Assembly (NCBI GenBank): GCA_006384855.1
Contig: VCJN01001501.1
Location: 1-64,000 of the forward strand
Direction: 5' to 3'
DNA from: Tetraselmis striata
Taxonomy: Eukaryota > Chlorophyta > Chlorodendrophyceae > Chlorodendrales > Chlorodendraceae
Length of the DNA stretch: 64,000 nucleotides
Under the pieces are notes generated by a model. It did no database searches, was not told the DNA's origin, and was given only the letters and a program-made list of their open reading frames with translations. Shown here in pieces: positions 33,833 to 44,700 of this stretch. Both the position numbers and the translations under genes were made by a program. Position 1 is the stretch's first letter. Each line of letters begins with the position of its first letter.

Positions 33833-36800
33833 ATGGTGCACATGCCGGCGGAGATGTCCATGGAGACGGCGGTGCCGATTGACTTTCAAGAAGCGTGGGC
33901 AGAGGCACAACGCTGCGTGAATGAGCGGGTGGTGGCGGCGATGGAGGCCAATGACCCCGTGGTGTTGGATAGGGCGCTTAAGTGGAAGTACCTGTTGCCA
34001 CAATTGTTGCTTAGGGCCCCGAGCCGAGGCGGACGGCGGCGGCTGCAAGCCTTGGCGTGGCGCTTCCGCGCTTTCGCGGAGAGGCGCATGACCGAACTCG
34101 TGCGCTCATGGGACGACGCGCGCACAGACGCGTTCTACGCCGGACATGCCCGCCATCGTCGGACGGACGCCGATCTCTTTGCGGCGCTGCTCGTGGGCAC
34201 CGCGGACACCGTTGTGGCGTTGGTGGAGGACGGAGAGCTCTCCCGAGCGGCGGGCCGACTATCTTCTAAGGGTATGGGCGACTTGTCCGATCCCGCTATC
34301 CTCGCCCAGCTGCGCGACAAGCACCCGTCCCGTAGCCACCCGATCCCAGACGCCGCGTATGCCATTCCGGTGGACGAGGCCGCCCTGACGGTGGACATGC
34401 GCGTGCCGTACCAGCAACTCAAGCAGCACGTGGCGGCGGGGCCCTCAGGCATGCGCAACGAGTATCTCCGCTGCTTGGTGGGCGAATACGCCCCGGCGTC
34501 CGGGCCCGCGGCAGTCCGCGCCATGTCGGAGGTTGCCTCCATGTACCTCCAAGGCCGCCTGCCCGGGTGGTTCAACCGGCTCTTCGCCTCTGCTAGGCTC
34601 GTGGCACCTGTCAAGAAGCTAGGCGAGGGGAGGGCCCCGAACGTGCGGCCTGTGGCAGTCGGGGAGGCGGAGCGGCGCGCAGCGGAGCGGGCAGTGGTTG
34701 ACAACATGAAGGAGGCATACGTGTCGGTGCTCGCTCCATCTCAGCTCGGCGTTGGCATTCCCGCGGGCGACTCTGTGCTCATCCACGGCGTCCGGCTCAT
34801 CGCCGAGAAGCTTGGCCCACGTGCCGTCATCGTCCACACAGACCTTCGCAACGCTTACAACGAGGCATGGCGCCGCACCATCATCCAGCGCCACATCGAT
34901 TGCTCTCCACTACACCCTGTCATCCCTGCGCTTCTAGCCTCCCTCTCCACGGACTCGTATCTGGTCGTGGACGACCGGTCCGCCCCTCTGCAGTCGGAGG
35001 ACGGCGTGCAACAGGGCGCACCTTTGGCCACGACTTCCTTTTGCGTCGCGATTCACCCCGAGGTGCAGCAGTGTGATACCACGTTGGAGGTCAATGACGG
35101 GGCGGCGCGCTTCAACGCCGACGATGGAATTTTGGTGGGCCTTCCGGAGCACGTTTGGCCGGCTCTTCACGCCTTCCGCACGTCCATCAAGGCGTCCGTG
35201 GGGCTTGAGGTGCGCTTCGACAAGATGCAGGCGTACAGCGCAGACATGGAGGCGGCGCGGCGTGAGGCTCCGGCCGACATCGAGTGGCCAGAGCTAGATG
35301 GCCATCACGGCATCGCGGTCCTCAACGTGCCGCTCGGATCGCCAGAGTATGTGCAGGCGTACATGCGCGGCAAGGCGGAGGAGCTACGAGAGGAGGTGGA
35401 CGCTAGCCTGAGCAAGCTTCTGTCTGCCAAGCCCAGCCGTCGGTACACCCACGCCTTGCATCACCACGCATGGGCCCTGCTCAAGCATTGCATGCAACAC
35501 AAGGCGGGGTATTGGCTCCGCAATTGTCTTCCGTCCGAGGTGGAGGCCTTTGCGGAGGCGGTGGATGCCACCATCCTCGCGGCGGTCGAACGGGTGCTAG
35601 GGGTCTCTTTTGATCCCTCCACGTACGGCACCGACACCAATCCGGTGGTCACCGATTTCTTGGCGGAGCTTCTGCACGACCCCGCCCCCATGGCAGCGGA
35701 GGTGGCTACCTTGAGCGAGGATGCAGTGGCCAGGGCGCGCAGCAGGCTTCACCTCCCCACTCGATTGAAGGGAGCTGGCATCCGCCGCATGGCTACCGTT
35801 CGTGATGCCGCCTTCATCGGCTGCATGAACGCCATCCTCCCAAGGTTCCTGACTAGGAAATCCGGCACCAACACCCCCACCCCTGGTTTCTTCGACCCAC
35901 AGCTCGGGTCCGTACTTGGCCGAGGCAGCTTCAACGCAAATTCTTCCGCCCGCCAGTATGACCACTTCCTCAACGATGCTCATGGGTCGGACAGCTACGC
36001 CGCGGAGATGCGCGAGGCGTGGGGCCGCCTCCAAGCGGCTACTGCTGGCCATCTCGGTGACGCAGATGCACGCCAGATGGAGCGGGAAGTGGAGGCTGCG
36101 TCGGGCTCGCAAAAGGAGCTGACGGCATTTCTAGACCAGGCCAACAACTCCCGGCTTCGAAATGAGGTGTGCGCTCTCCCTGCCACATGTAGGGAACGGA
36201 TCTTGTTCAACCAGCTCGACGCGGCGTCAGGCATGTGGACAGTGGCCATCCCCACCGCGCGGACAGCCATGACTCCGCATGAGCTGCGAGAGGTCGCTGC
36301 CGGGTACTTCTTTCTGCCTAGCCCGTGCTTGGCCCCGGTGGTTGGGTGCCAGATTATTCTGCCCTCGACGGAGCACAACCCCGTCATTGTTGATCTATAC
36401 GGCGACGCGCTCATGAACCTCCCGGCGCCTGGAGACGCTCACTGGCGTGTACAGCACGACGCTATCGCAGATGCCTTCCGCGATCACTGTGTTCACGACC
36501 TAGGTATCGCGGTACGGCGGGAGGTGGATGACTTGTTCCAGCAGGCAGTGCCTCTCGGCAACACCGTACCCGGGGATGAACTCAAGGACCTAGTGCCGGA
36601 CGCAGAGCTCTCCCTTCCGGTGTTCAACGTCGTGACCGGGAGCTATGATCCCCGGAGCTTGAAGTCCACGCTGCTAGAGTTCAAGACTATGCGGTACGGG
36701 GTCAAGTACACTTCGGTGCCCCGGGCCACAGCTGTGGATCGGTTTGAGCGCTCCCTGTTGGGCGACATACAACGGGGGTTGGCTGCGCGGGACGCGGCGT

Positions 36801-37225
36801 GGCACAACACAGAGCCCGGACAGAAGGGTCCTTTTCGAGACATCCTGGATATGTCGGAGTACACGGGCATGGTCTTCGGCACAGTGGGTGAGGTGAGCAA
36901 GGGGGTGCACCGCACAGTGCGTGGTATCGCATGCTTGGCTGCGGACCAGGGTGCCCTCTCATCGCGGGGCACTCGGTGCATCACCCGGGCTCACCAGGAG
37001 GCCTTGCTCGCAAGAGATTTCCTCGGGGTCCTGAGCTTGGTGGCCGCTCGAGAGCGTGCTCGCTGCCTCATCAGACGGCGCAGATTCGTCTCCCATCCCG
37101 TTGCTGAAGCTGCACAGCACGTCCGAGGATCACCTACACACACACGTGCTCGCGTGGCCCGGACTCTGAACCGTGTGCGCATCACTCATCCATCCCGCCT
37201 TATGCGGGATGCGGGCCGCTTTTAG
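33833..37225 (+). CDS. Retrotransposon polyprotein: reverse transcriptase plus putative PD-(D/E)XK endonuclease
   Basis: Intact 1,130-residue ORF from the first in-frame ATG; the frame is open upstream to at least 33536, so the real start may be earlier. Reverse transcriptase motifs, numbered from 33833: [10 protein letters not shown] (about 203); motif [14 protein letters not shown] (about 333) with the first catalytic Asp; motif [14 protein letters not shown] (about 390); motif [11 protein letters not shown] (about 426), where ADD supplies the other two Asp and Asn replaces the usual Tyr. Near residues 937-957, [19 protein letters not shown] fits a PD-(D/E)XK pattern (D...EFK), typical of restriction-like endonucleases in early-branching non-LTR elements. 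An apurinic endonuclease domain is not seen. The predicted role is target-primed reverse transcription of its own RNA. The absence of stops and frameshifts suggests recent activity. Confidence 0.85.
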   Translation: MVHMPAEMSMETAVPIDFQEAWAEAQRCVNERVVAAMEANDPVVLDRALKWKYLLPQLLLRAPSRGGRRRLQALAWRFRAFAERRMTELVRSWDDARTDAFYAGHARHRRTDADLFAALLVGTADTVVALVEDGELSRAAGRLSSKGMGDLSDPAILAQLRDKHPSRSHPIPDAAYAIPVDEAALTVDMRVPYQQLKQHVAAGPSGMRNEYLRCLVGEYAPASGPAAVRAMSEVASMYLQGRLPGWFNRLFASARLVAPVKKLGEGRAPNVRPVAVGEAERRAAERAVVDNMKEAYVSVLAPSQLGVGIPAGDSVLIHGVRLIAEKLGPRAVIVHTDLRNAYNEAWRRTIIQRHIDCSPLHPVIPALLASLSTDSYLVVDDRSAPLQSEDGVQQGAPLATTSFCVAIHPEVQQCDTTLEVNDGAARFNADDGILVGLPEHVWPALHAFRTSIKASVGLEVRFDKMQAYSADMEAARREAPADIEWPELDGHHGIAVLNVPLGSPEYVQAYMRGKAEELREEVDASLSKLLSAKPSRRYTHALHHHAWALLKHCMQHKAGYWLRNCLPSEVEAFAEAVDATILAAVERVLGVSFDPSTYGTDTNPVVTDFLAELLHDPAPMAAEVATLSEDAVARARSRLHLPTRLKGAGIRRMATVRDAAFIGCMNAILPRFLTRKSGTNTPTPGFFDPQLGSVLGRGSFNANSSARQYDHFLNDAHGSDSYAAEMREAWGRLQAATAGHLGDADARQMEREVEAASGSQKELTAFLDQANNSRLRNEVCALPATCRERILFNQLDAASGMWTVAIPTARTAMTPHELREVAAGYFFLPSPCLAPVVGCQIILPSTEHNPVIVDLYGDALMNLPAPGDAHWRVQHDAIADAFRDHCVHDLGIAVRREVDDLFQQAVPLGNTVPGDELKDLVPDAELSLPVFNVVTGSYDPRSLKSTLLEFKTMRYGVKYTSVPRATAVDRFERSLLGDIQRGLAARDAAWHNTEPGQKGPFRDILDMSEYTGMVFGTVGEVSKGVHRTVRGIACLAADQGALSSRGTRCITRAHQEALLARDFLGVLSLVAARERARCLIRRRRFVSHPVAEAAQHVRGSPTHTRARVARTLNRVRITHPSRLMRDAGRF

Positions 37226-37280
37226 GCGGCTTGCTGTGTTGATTTTCTAATTCTGGGGAACTGCCCTTTTTGTAATTCAC
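37205..37280 (+). other. Family A 3' tail with conserved hairpin
   Basis: GCGGGATGCGGGCCGCTTTT followed by AGGCGGCTTG forms a GC-rich stem (GCCGC 37215-37219 with GCGGC 37226-37230). It follows the stop codon at once. The same hairpin occurs at about 20140-20175, 20435-20462 (inverted) and 63197-63225 (inverted). A conserved 3' structure is expected if the reverse transcriptase recognises it. Confidence 0.65.
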
Positions 37281-37360
37281 ACCGATACTCGGCTGCCCGG
37301 TATCGATACTAGTATAGCGCGGTATAGCAGTACTCGGCTGCCCGTGTACTTGCTGTATGG

Positions 37361-37486
<126 letters not shown>

Positions 37487-38149
37487 ATCGATACGAGTAT
37501 AGCTAACATTCCATCCTGTCCCATCCATGGACGACTAATTCGATTCTCCGGGTGTTAAGGAGTTTCGAACCAGTGACCCCTGGATCGCAGCAATAGCTCC
37601 GAAACCAGTGAAAGGAATTCAAAAGATCCGATCATGCTGTCACATACAACCGCATATATAGCCATACATCCGGCACGCCGGGGAGCCGAGTATTGGTATA
37701 CAGCGTTTACTAGTATCGATCACGGGCAGCCGAGTATCGGTACGAGTATAGCTAACAAGCACCGTCTCGGATCCCAATCATGCCCCGCCATACACGTCAA
37801 GAATAGATCTCACTGGGCCTATGGAGTGCGGGCGGCGGAAAGTGTTGGGCGCCAGGACTTGGCTGTAGGCCGGTGCGCGCGGACTGTGTGCGCACGCTGT
37901 TGGCATTTTCGGCTTTTTTAGTGCGCTATGTTAATTACGAATTGTCATGGTAGATGGGCGCATGACACTAGCGTCGTCACAATCCTGCGCAGTAAAATTG
38001 GGTATACGTGGATGTGATTTAGCTTTTATTGAGAGCCAACTTACAAAATACCTGCTTTGACGCCGTCCTTGGCCTGCTTTTCCTCAAAAATCATAACCCC
38101 CTCTCCCTTCCAACCTCCACTGCGAGCATCCTTGTGGGTTCTGCTCATG

Positions 38150-39113
38150 GTGCACCTTGTGCTATCCAAGAAGCAGGGAACGTGAGGAATTTCCTCGCTC
38201 GGCACTACTTCTTGGATGTGGGTACGGACGCCCAAGGTAGGAAGAAGGGACCATTGCCGAGCGTGGACCGACTCGCGAGGGCCCTCGACCTTACTTGCCG
38301 GCAGAGCGAGGTCGGGAGGCACTACCAAGCCGGCAAGTGCCCCCCTTATAACGTGGCGTTCAAGGGCGAGGAGGAGGTCTGCGAGGTGACGCCGCACTGC
38401 TCGGAAGCCGCAGGTGAGTCGTTTTTACGATCTTCGCACTTGTTCGATTACACAGCCACCGCCGCGACAAGCAATCAACACGCATAATGACTTTCGTAGT
38501 TGCTGTGTCAGACCCCCGTCCAGTCCCTATGTTTGGCGGTAAGCCGATCGTATCGAGTGTGGCTACGCCAAGTCCAGCCGCGGTGAAGCGGATCCTTGCG
38601 CTGCAGCTGGCGGGCACCGCTGCGTCGCCAGAGCTCAACGCCATACTGGGCAGGCCGAAGCAGCATCAAACAAAGGCAGGCGGCATCATCAAGCACAACA
38701 CCAACGCGGTCAAGAACCTGGCCGCCACGCCAACCTTCCCCGGCGACAACGTCGATGAGGGCAGTAGCCCGGAGCCCTCGGCCAAGAAGGTTAAGCCGCC
38801 CGCCAAGCAAGCCGGCGGTTTGAGTGCCGGCCCGGGGCCGGGGCGGTGCTGGGGCCAGGGCGGACGGCGGGGCGTTCGGGTCGCAGGCCAGCCGCCGGGG
38901 CGCCATGGCAGTAGCCGCTGCCGCCACCCGCGAGCATGCATCATGCCGCCGTGGCACGAGCAGTGGCGATCCCGGCCGAAACTGGATGTAAGTACTTTAT
39001 TCCGCCGGCGCCTCGCCGCCCACTGCCGCACGCTATCGCGCTATTGCGCAGCGATATACATCATCAGAATGCGAGATTGTCGGGCTTCTAGAGCCAAACA
39101 CAATTTCTTCTAG
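38150..39113 (+). CDS. Spliced gene of unknown function, 5' end not resolved
   Basis: An upstream exon (open from 38029; strong G/C third-position bias from about 38160) ends at 38413 at a consensus donor CAG/GTGAGT. A second exon starts at 38512 after the acceptor TGTGTCAG, and the phases match (1 to 1). Exon 1 contains FLARHYFLDVGTDAQGRKKG and GKCPPYNVAFKGEEEVCEV; exon 2 starts DPRPVPMFGGKPIVSS and contains AKKVKPPAKQ. The frame stays open to a stop at 39113, but the end past about 38830 is low complexity and another donor is possible there. No in-frame ATG exists in exon 1, so an earlier exon is missing. No domain is recognised. It could be a host gene or an ORF of an unrecognised transposon. 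Confidence 0.5.
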
Positions 39114-39269
39114 GGCAAAATAGTCCTCCGCGGATACAGCGTCGCGATGACGTGTGATATGAACCGGATGGAGTTTATTACGAGTATGTCACGGAACGAC
39201 TTCAGACGAATGTCATTATATACTAGTAAAATTACGGGGTACGAAGAGGATATTACAGTTTAATTACGA

Positions 39270-39995
39270 GGTGGTGCGGTAGACTAGTGTTGTCTTCCCA
39301 GGCACCCTCATCCCCATACCTCACCGGGCCCGGCGGCCGGCTCGGCGCGCGATGGCGCGTCGGTCCTCCCGGGGCCCGTGGTCGACTTTCGGCTCCCCCT
39401 CCGGACCCGGTGCCCAGCCCCGGCTTCTTGAAAGCCCTCGTCTGCACCTCAGGCCAGCCGGCACGCCCTCCTGCGTCATACCCAAAGATCGAGCTCGGCA
39501 TTCCTTCACACAACCCCCTCCCTTTGAAATATTTATTACCAATAGCTGGGGTTTCCTTCCGCTTGGAGCGCACTGCGCGCGTTCGCCTACGACACGCCGA
39601 TCCACGTGGCACGCATGCGATGCGCGCAGCTACACATCTTACCAAGCACGACCAAGCATGGACCGCTGCACTGCGGGCGTGCAACAACATCAAAATTTTA
39701 AGTAGCAATCAAATTGTCGTGACAACGAGCACTATCAAGTTAATCACATCGCTGTGAGTCGAACCCGCTCGAGGTCGTATGCTACAAATTCTAGTGGGCT
39801 CTCTGCAGTCCCCATCTTCCATCTTCGCGCCCCGCCTACCATGTGGCGCGGCGCGTCCGTCTCCCCCTCCCTCACTTCGTGCTTTCTGTTTTAACTTGCG
39901 GGTTGCCGACAGGCTCCAGTCTTCGAAAAGAATATAATCGAAGCCAAGGCGCGTTTTCGGCAAACAAACTGCCCCCTCCGTTTGAAACACCGACA
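39270..39995 (-). repeat. Dispersed repeat R, inverted copy
   Basis: Inverted homologue of 16866-17540, with all shared blocks in the opposite order (for example TACACATCTTACCAAGCACG near 39630 and CGTGCTTTCTGTTTTAACTT near 39877). Both outer parts are retained, so the family unit is at least 700 bp. Confidence 0.7.
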
Positions 39996-39999
39996 AGTC

Positions 40000-40613
40000 G
40001 TCTCAGCCTCAGCAATAGGAATTCTGCCCGTTTTCACCGACGACTACTAATTAGGATTGTAGCTAGTCGCTAATTATTAGTATATAAAGACGGAATCGAG
40101 CGCCCCAACGGCAGCATGCGTTGAGGACCGTCGAAGAAGCAACAACCGCCATTTGGCTTTTTCCTTCCCCAGTACTTTCCGTGCATTCTCTTGACGCTCT
40201 CCCTGTAACCAAAAAGATATTAACAACCGCCATCACATGCTACTGATGATGATCGCGAGCCCGCCAAGCGCTGATGACGTCATCAGCGGCCTTTGTCTGT
40301 CGCTCGCGCGCGTGCTTGCGTCGTGCTGTGTTTCGTCGCATGCGCGCGCAGCGGCACGGCAGCTAAGCAGCGTCTTCCCCGATCCGCGCCTCCTCCGCGG
40401 GCGCCACTTCCGCGCGCCAACCCCTTAGGTCCCCACTGATTATAGAGACTGGTGTTGTGTACCCCGCAACTCTCAGGTCCGATATCATAGACTCCAGCTG
40501 CGTGCAGCGTACCCATACACCCCGCTGACCTGACGCCGGACGCGCTTGCCCGCACCCATCTCCGACGGCAATACTTGTGGCTGGGTGGCGTATTGGACGG
40601 CTCGACAGGCAAT
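40000..40613. other. Upstream region of the small membrane protein gene
   Basis: No gene recognised. It contains GATGACGTCATC, a palindromic CRE-like site, at about 40272-40283, and should include the promoter of the gene starting at 40614. Confidence 0.3.
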
Positions 40614-41262
40614 ATGTCGATGTACTTCGGCTGCGCCACGCGGCGAAACGTCGCTGCGTACGCGTGTTACTTCGTGCTGCTGGCGGTCGGTATCGCGATG
40701 CTGCTCTCGTGGTTCTTCGTCAGCCGGACCTGCGGCGTGGAGGTGTCCTCGTGCATGCAGGGCGTCAGCAGCATCCAGCCTTTCCGGCAGGGCATGGTCG
40801 TCAACTACCGCAACCTGGGGGCACTCAACGTGACGACGGTGTGCGAGGGTCTCGTCGACGGGGCCGCTCAGGTGCGCATTTACGGATTAACTGAGACTAC
40901 ATCGCGAAACGGTACCGGATTCCTAATTGACGTCGTCCTGGTCTGCTTCGCCGATGTAATAATCTGACAGCACCGCCGACGATTTGTATCGCGGACAGGT
41001 GGCGCCCTGCGAGCAGTGCGTGGAGGAGGCTGCCGACTGCTACTGGCCTACGCTGCCTATGCTGGTGGTCGCGATAGTGGCGCTCGCGATGTCGACCTTC
41101 CCCTGCTGCTTCTGCCTCTGCTGCAGTAGGCGGCCGGAGGAGGATCGCAGCCAGTTCATGGCGTCCTCGGCCGCCAAGCCCGTCACGGGGCAGCACCCCG
41201 GCGCGCCCGGCGGGCCGCCCGCCGCTGCCTCCTACACTGGTAACAACGTGTACCGCGTGTAG
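40614..41262 (+). CDS. Small two-helix cysteine-rich membrane protein, unknown function
   Basis: Two exons, 40614-40871 and 40999-41262, join at phase 0 (donor CAG/GTGCGC, acceptor GCGGACAG) to give 173 residues. The start is the ATG at 40614; the frame is open upstream without an ATG. Helix 1 is YFVLLAVGIAMLLSWFFV (about residues 19-36). A loop of about 70 residues follows with at least six cysteines and one NVT glycosylation sequon. Helix 2 is PMLVVAIVALAMSTF, followed by a Cys cluster CCFCLCC that may be palmitoylated, then a Pro/Ala/Gly-rich tail. The hairpin topology with a lumenal or extracellular loop is inferred. No family is recognised. It converges with RPC2, with 522 bp between the stop codons. 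Confidence 0.65.
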
Positions 41263-41404
41263 CGCGGCACGCAGCCGGGGTCCGGGCGCGGGGAGAGCTG
41301 CACCCGCAGGGTGGATGCGCTCTGGATAGGCAGGCAAGGTGGAAGAGGAGCGGACGCTCTCGAGCGGGGGCGCGGCCGGTGTTGCGCCCAGGGTGCTGTA
41401 CGGA

Positions 41405-41620
41405 CTATACGGAGAAAAAAATCACTGATATTCAGTCGCATCATTCCGCTGAATTCTGTTCAGGATGGGGCGCTTTTAATTTCGTTCTAGCACACGCTCA
41501 TCACTGACTAACCACACACGCGTTTCTTCTTTCCAGGGGCAGAAGTTCAGTCCTGAAATTCAGTCCTACTGAATTCCTGAATTCATGTCAGAATTTTGCA
41601 GAATTCAGTTTCGGCCGGAC
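41405..41620. repeat. GAATTC-rich tract between convergent genes
   Basis: Repeated variants of CTGAATTC, TGAAATTCAG and CAGAATTC, palindromic or nearly so. It differs from the TTCCGGCGGAA tracts but has the same GAATTC core. Confidence 0.4.
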
Positions 41621-41784
41621 CCAAACTCCCTTTCTTGGCCACCCTGGATGTTGTTACAAGGCGCCCCCCCTTAGCATGGCGCGTCAGGCAACCTGTAAGC
41701 AGGCCTGCCGACATACTCCGCGGGTGTCCCCCCCTTTGTCTTTTCTTTCAAGCCGCCCCCTTGTGTCGCCTCTTGGCGGGGCGG

Positions 41785-44700
41785 CTACTGCGACTCCAGC
41801 TTGAGCTTGGGGATGATGTTCATGGAGGTGAGCTCCTGGAAGAGCAGCTTACACGCGTAGGGCAGCTTCATGCGCGCCATGTGGTCGCCGCTCTTGTGGT
41901 TGGGGCACACCCCGCGCTGCGTCGCCTTGTCCCAGTAGCCCAGCATGCCGCACTCGGTGCAGACGTGCACCTCAAACTGGTCGCTGCTGATCATGAGCCG
42001 CTCCAGCAGCAGCATGGACGCGCCGTACCCGATCAGGCAGTCGCGCTCCATCTCGCCCAGCCGCAGCCCGCCGTCGCGCGACCGGCCCTCCGTGGGCTGC
42101 CGCGTCAGCACCACCCGCGGCCCGCGCGCTGCCGCACCGGGCGGGCGCGGCACAGCTCAGACCGCGGGCCATGCGCTGCGCGGCCCTGCCACACCGCCCC
42201 ACCCTGCAGCTCCGGGGCTCCGCGGCGGTGATGATAAAAACCTAAAAACCCTAAAACATAAACCCTGAAACCAAACCCTAAAACCCTGCAACAACCGATG
42301 ATACAACACCGGGACCAAGGCGAGCAAATGGCAAGCTGTACAACACAGCCACCCACAGGGTTGGAGGCGCCATGCATGGAGGCAATCGTAATGGGTTCTT
42401 GTCAGGGCTAAGAGATTCGGACTGTGTGTTACCAGCTATTGGCCTCCCTCTCCCCTGCCATGAGCTAGATGGCTGCAAACCATTTAGTATGCGGGGCTGC
42501 ATGGCATAGAAGGGACGTGAACACGCACCGGCTTGACGACACTATACGGATTGCAAGGCAGTACCGCTAATACCTGATATTTGCTGGCGGCACGCCGCAG
42601 ATTGTTGCAGCGCATCTTCCAAAACATGGCATCACCGTATACTATATGCTTATATGCTTTGCAAACGGAAAGTCGGCGAGGTTTGTACATGCGTTGCTTC
42701 AGAGAGTACCACTTGAGCTTCGAATAGAAAGGGAGACCGAAACGATTCCTTATATTTCGATGTATACCGAGTACACATGGCACCCAGCTTTGGCCACCAC
42801 AGCCCACACGCGACCCCTCCGCACGTGGGCATTCAGACGCACCGTTTAGGGTTTAAGGTTTTATGATTAATTAAGGGTGCCGCACCTCTGGCATGCATCT
42901 TGTCCAGCACCATGTGCTTCAGCTTCTGGTAGTAGATGGGCCCCATGAAGATGTACGCCTCCAGCGCCTCGCCTGCGCGCGCCCGGACCGGCGCAGCCAG
43001 CGCGTTAGCCCCGCGCCCCGCCCCCCTGTGCTGTGCCCGCCCGCGCCCGCATGACGCCGCACCACCATCCCGGCGCCCTGGGCGACCTTTGGAGGCACTC
43101 CCCAGGATGAGCCAACACGCGCCCGCATGCATCCAAGGCCTCCCTCTCCCTCTCCCACTCCCTCTCGCTGCCACTCCCAGCCTCCAGCCCGTTCTACGTA
43201 CTGCGGCCGCTGCAACCTCACTACTACCGGTGCCGACGTGCCTCTCAGGACCCCGTCGATATACACGCCTCGAATTCTAGCTGCATCCCATGTGTAGGAC
43301 CATTCATTGTAGGCATAATGAGCCGTTGGCATGTCACAGCATCCGTGTGTCTCCTAGGCAGGGCGGCGCGGGTGCATGTCGCCCAACCTCACCCTCTTGT
43401 ATGCAGAACCTCGTGTATAACAGCGAGAATAGGCCGGATAACACAGCAATTTGATAGCTTGCATGCAGCTGAAGGGGTAAGGGTTGGTGTGGGCAGCATA
43501 GTGTGGCCGTCCATATACCGACATTATATTCAGGACTGCCCAGCACTAGCATCTCCATCCACGGTGGCAGCATTGTTCCCATTTCGTCCTTACTGACGGG
43601 ACGTCTTCTCCCGTGCTTCCAGGCAGCTGCTGGATCCACATAGCCACACACACATGACCCTCTCCCACCAGAGCCGCGCCCCCTCGCGCTCAGCCAAGCC
43701 ACACCCCCAGGACAGCGCCCGTGCCCAGGGAGCGGACCCGCAGGCCCTACCTGGTCCAAGCCAGCCCACACATGTGTCGCTCTACGGGTAGGGTCTAGGG
43801 TTTTACGGGGTTTAGGGTTGAAGGGTTTCCCGTTTCTGAAAAAAAAAACGTTTGGGTACGGTGAACGCAAAACGGGTGAGGGCATGTGGGTGAGAAAGGC
43901 AGCCCCCCCCCCCTTCCCCCTCCCCCCCCCCCCACTTCAGCCCCCCCGCCCATGATTCGGGGCGCACCGGTGATCCCGCTCGTGAGGTAGTCCTTCCCGC
44001 TGTAGCTGAAGCCGTTGTTCACCAGCGTCTCGGAGATGGCCTCCGAGTTGTCCGCCAGCCCCGACGGCTCGCCGAACGCAGTGCCATAGTGGAACCTGCG
44101 GAGCGGCGGTGCGTGGCATTGTCCCCACCTCCGTGAGCCGGGGATGACTGGTCCCCTTGCTACAAGCCAAACCCCTGGTTCCGGCGCACGCCTGTACCGG
44201 AACTGCGCTCCGGGGTTGCGGTGTATCGTCGTTTTGGGACCCACCCTCAAAATAGAGAGAGAAAACTATCATACCTATCTTGAAACACATCGGAATACAC
44301 CACGAATGCCGCACGGATCTTTCGGCTCAATGCTGCCGAACAGTTTGTCATGGTTCAGATCCGCCAACCCAGCCAACTGTTATGGCATAGTAATCCAGTG
44401 CAGTTGTTGAATACAAAGCCCGGGTCTCTTGCCATTCAGGCTCGCCACCTTGGCCCCGAAACCATGTTGAGATATCAAGCTCGAAAAAGGTGCTGATCGG
44501 ACTCGGATGTATTCATTATCCTATGTTGTGGAGCTTGTATACCGGGCTGAACCGGGCCGGGGGCCACACCACAGGACTGTACGAGGTTCTGTCTCAACAC
44601 CAGTCATCTTGGAGTTCTTTCGAAAAGAGCGCCACGTCAGTTCTTTTCGAAATCTTGTCTTGAGTGGGGAGAATGGCTGGGCCTTTTGCAGCAAGCTCTC

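Larger units (their letters stand above)
33291..37280 (+). mobile_element. Complete non-LTR retrotransposon, family A, 9-bp TSD
   Basis: The 3,990-bp element is flanked by ACCGATACT at 33282-33290 and 37281-37289. It starts with a GGGCGAC heptamer array (33293-33340), has one long ORF, and ends with a hairpin-bearing tail and TTTTTGTAATTCAC. There are no long terminal repeats. Because other tails also end in CACACC, the first three bases of the duplication might belong to the element. A decayed second copy lies at 63128-64000. Confidence 0.85.

Noticed and set aside
37545..37610. tRNA remnant around TTTCGAACC
   Set aside because: Only the B-box-like heptamer fits; the stems do not pair.
40614..41262. 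SERINC-type protein
   Set aside because: The first helix vaguely resembles SERINC, but the protein has only two helices and lacks the rest of the domain.
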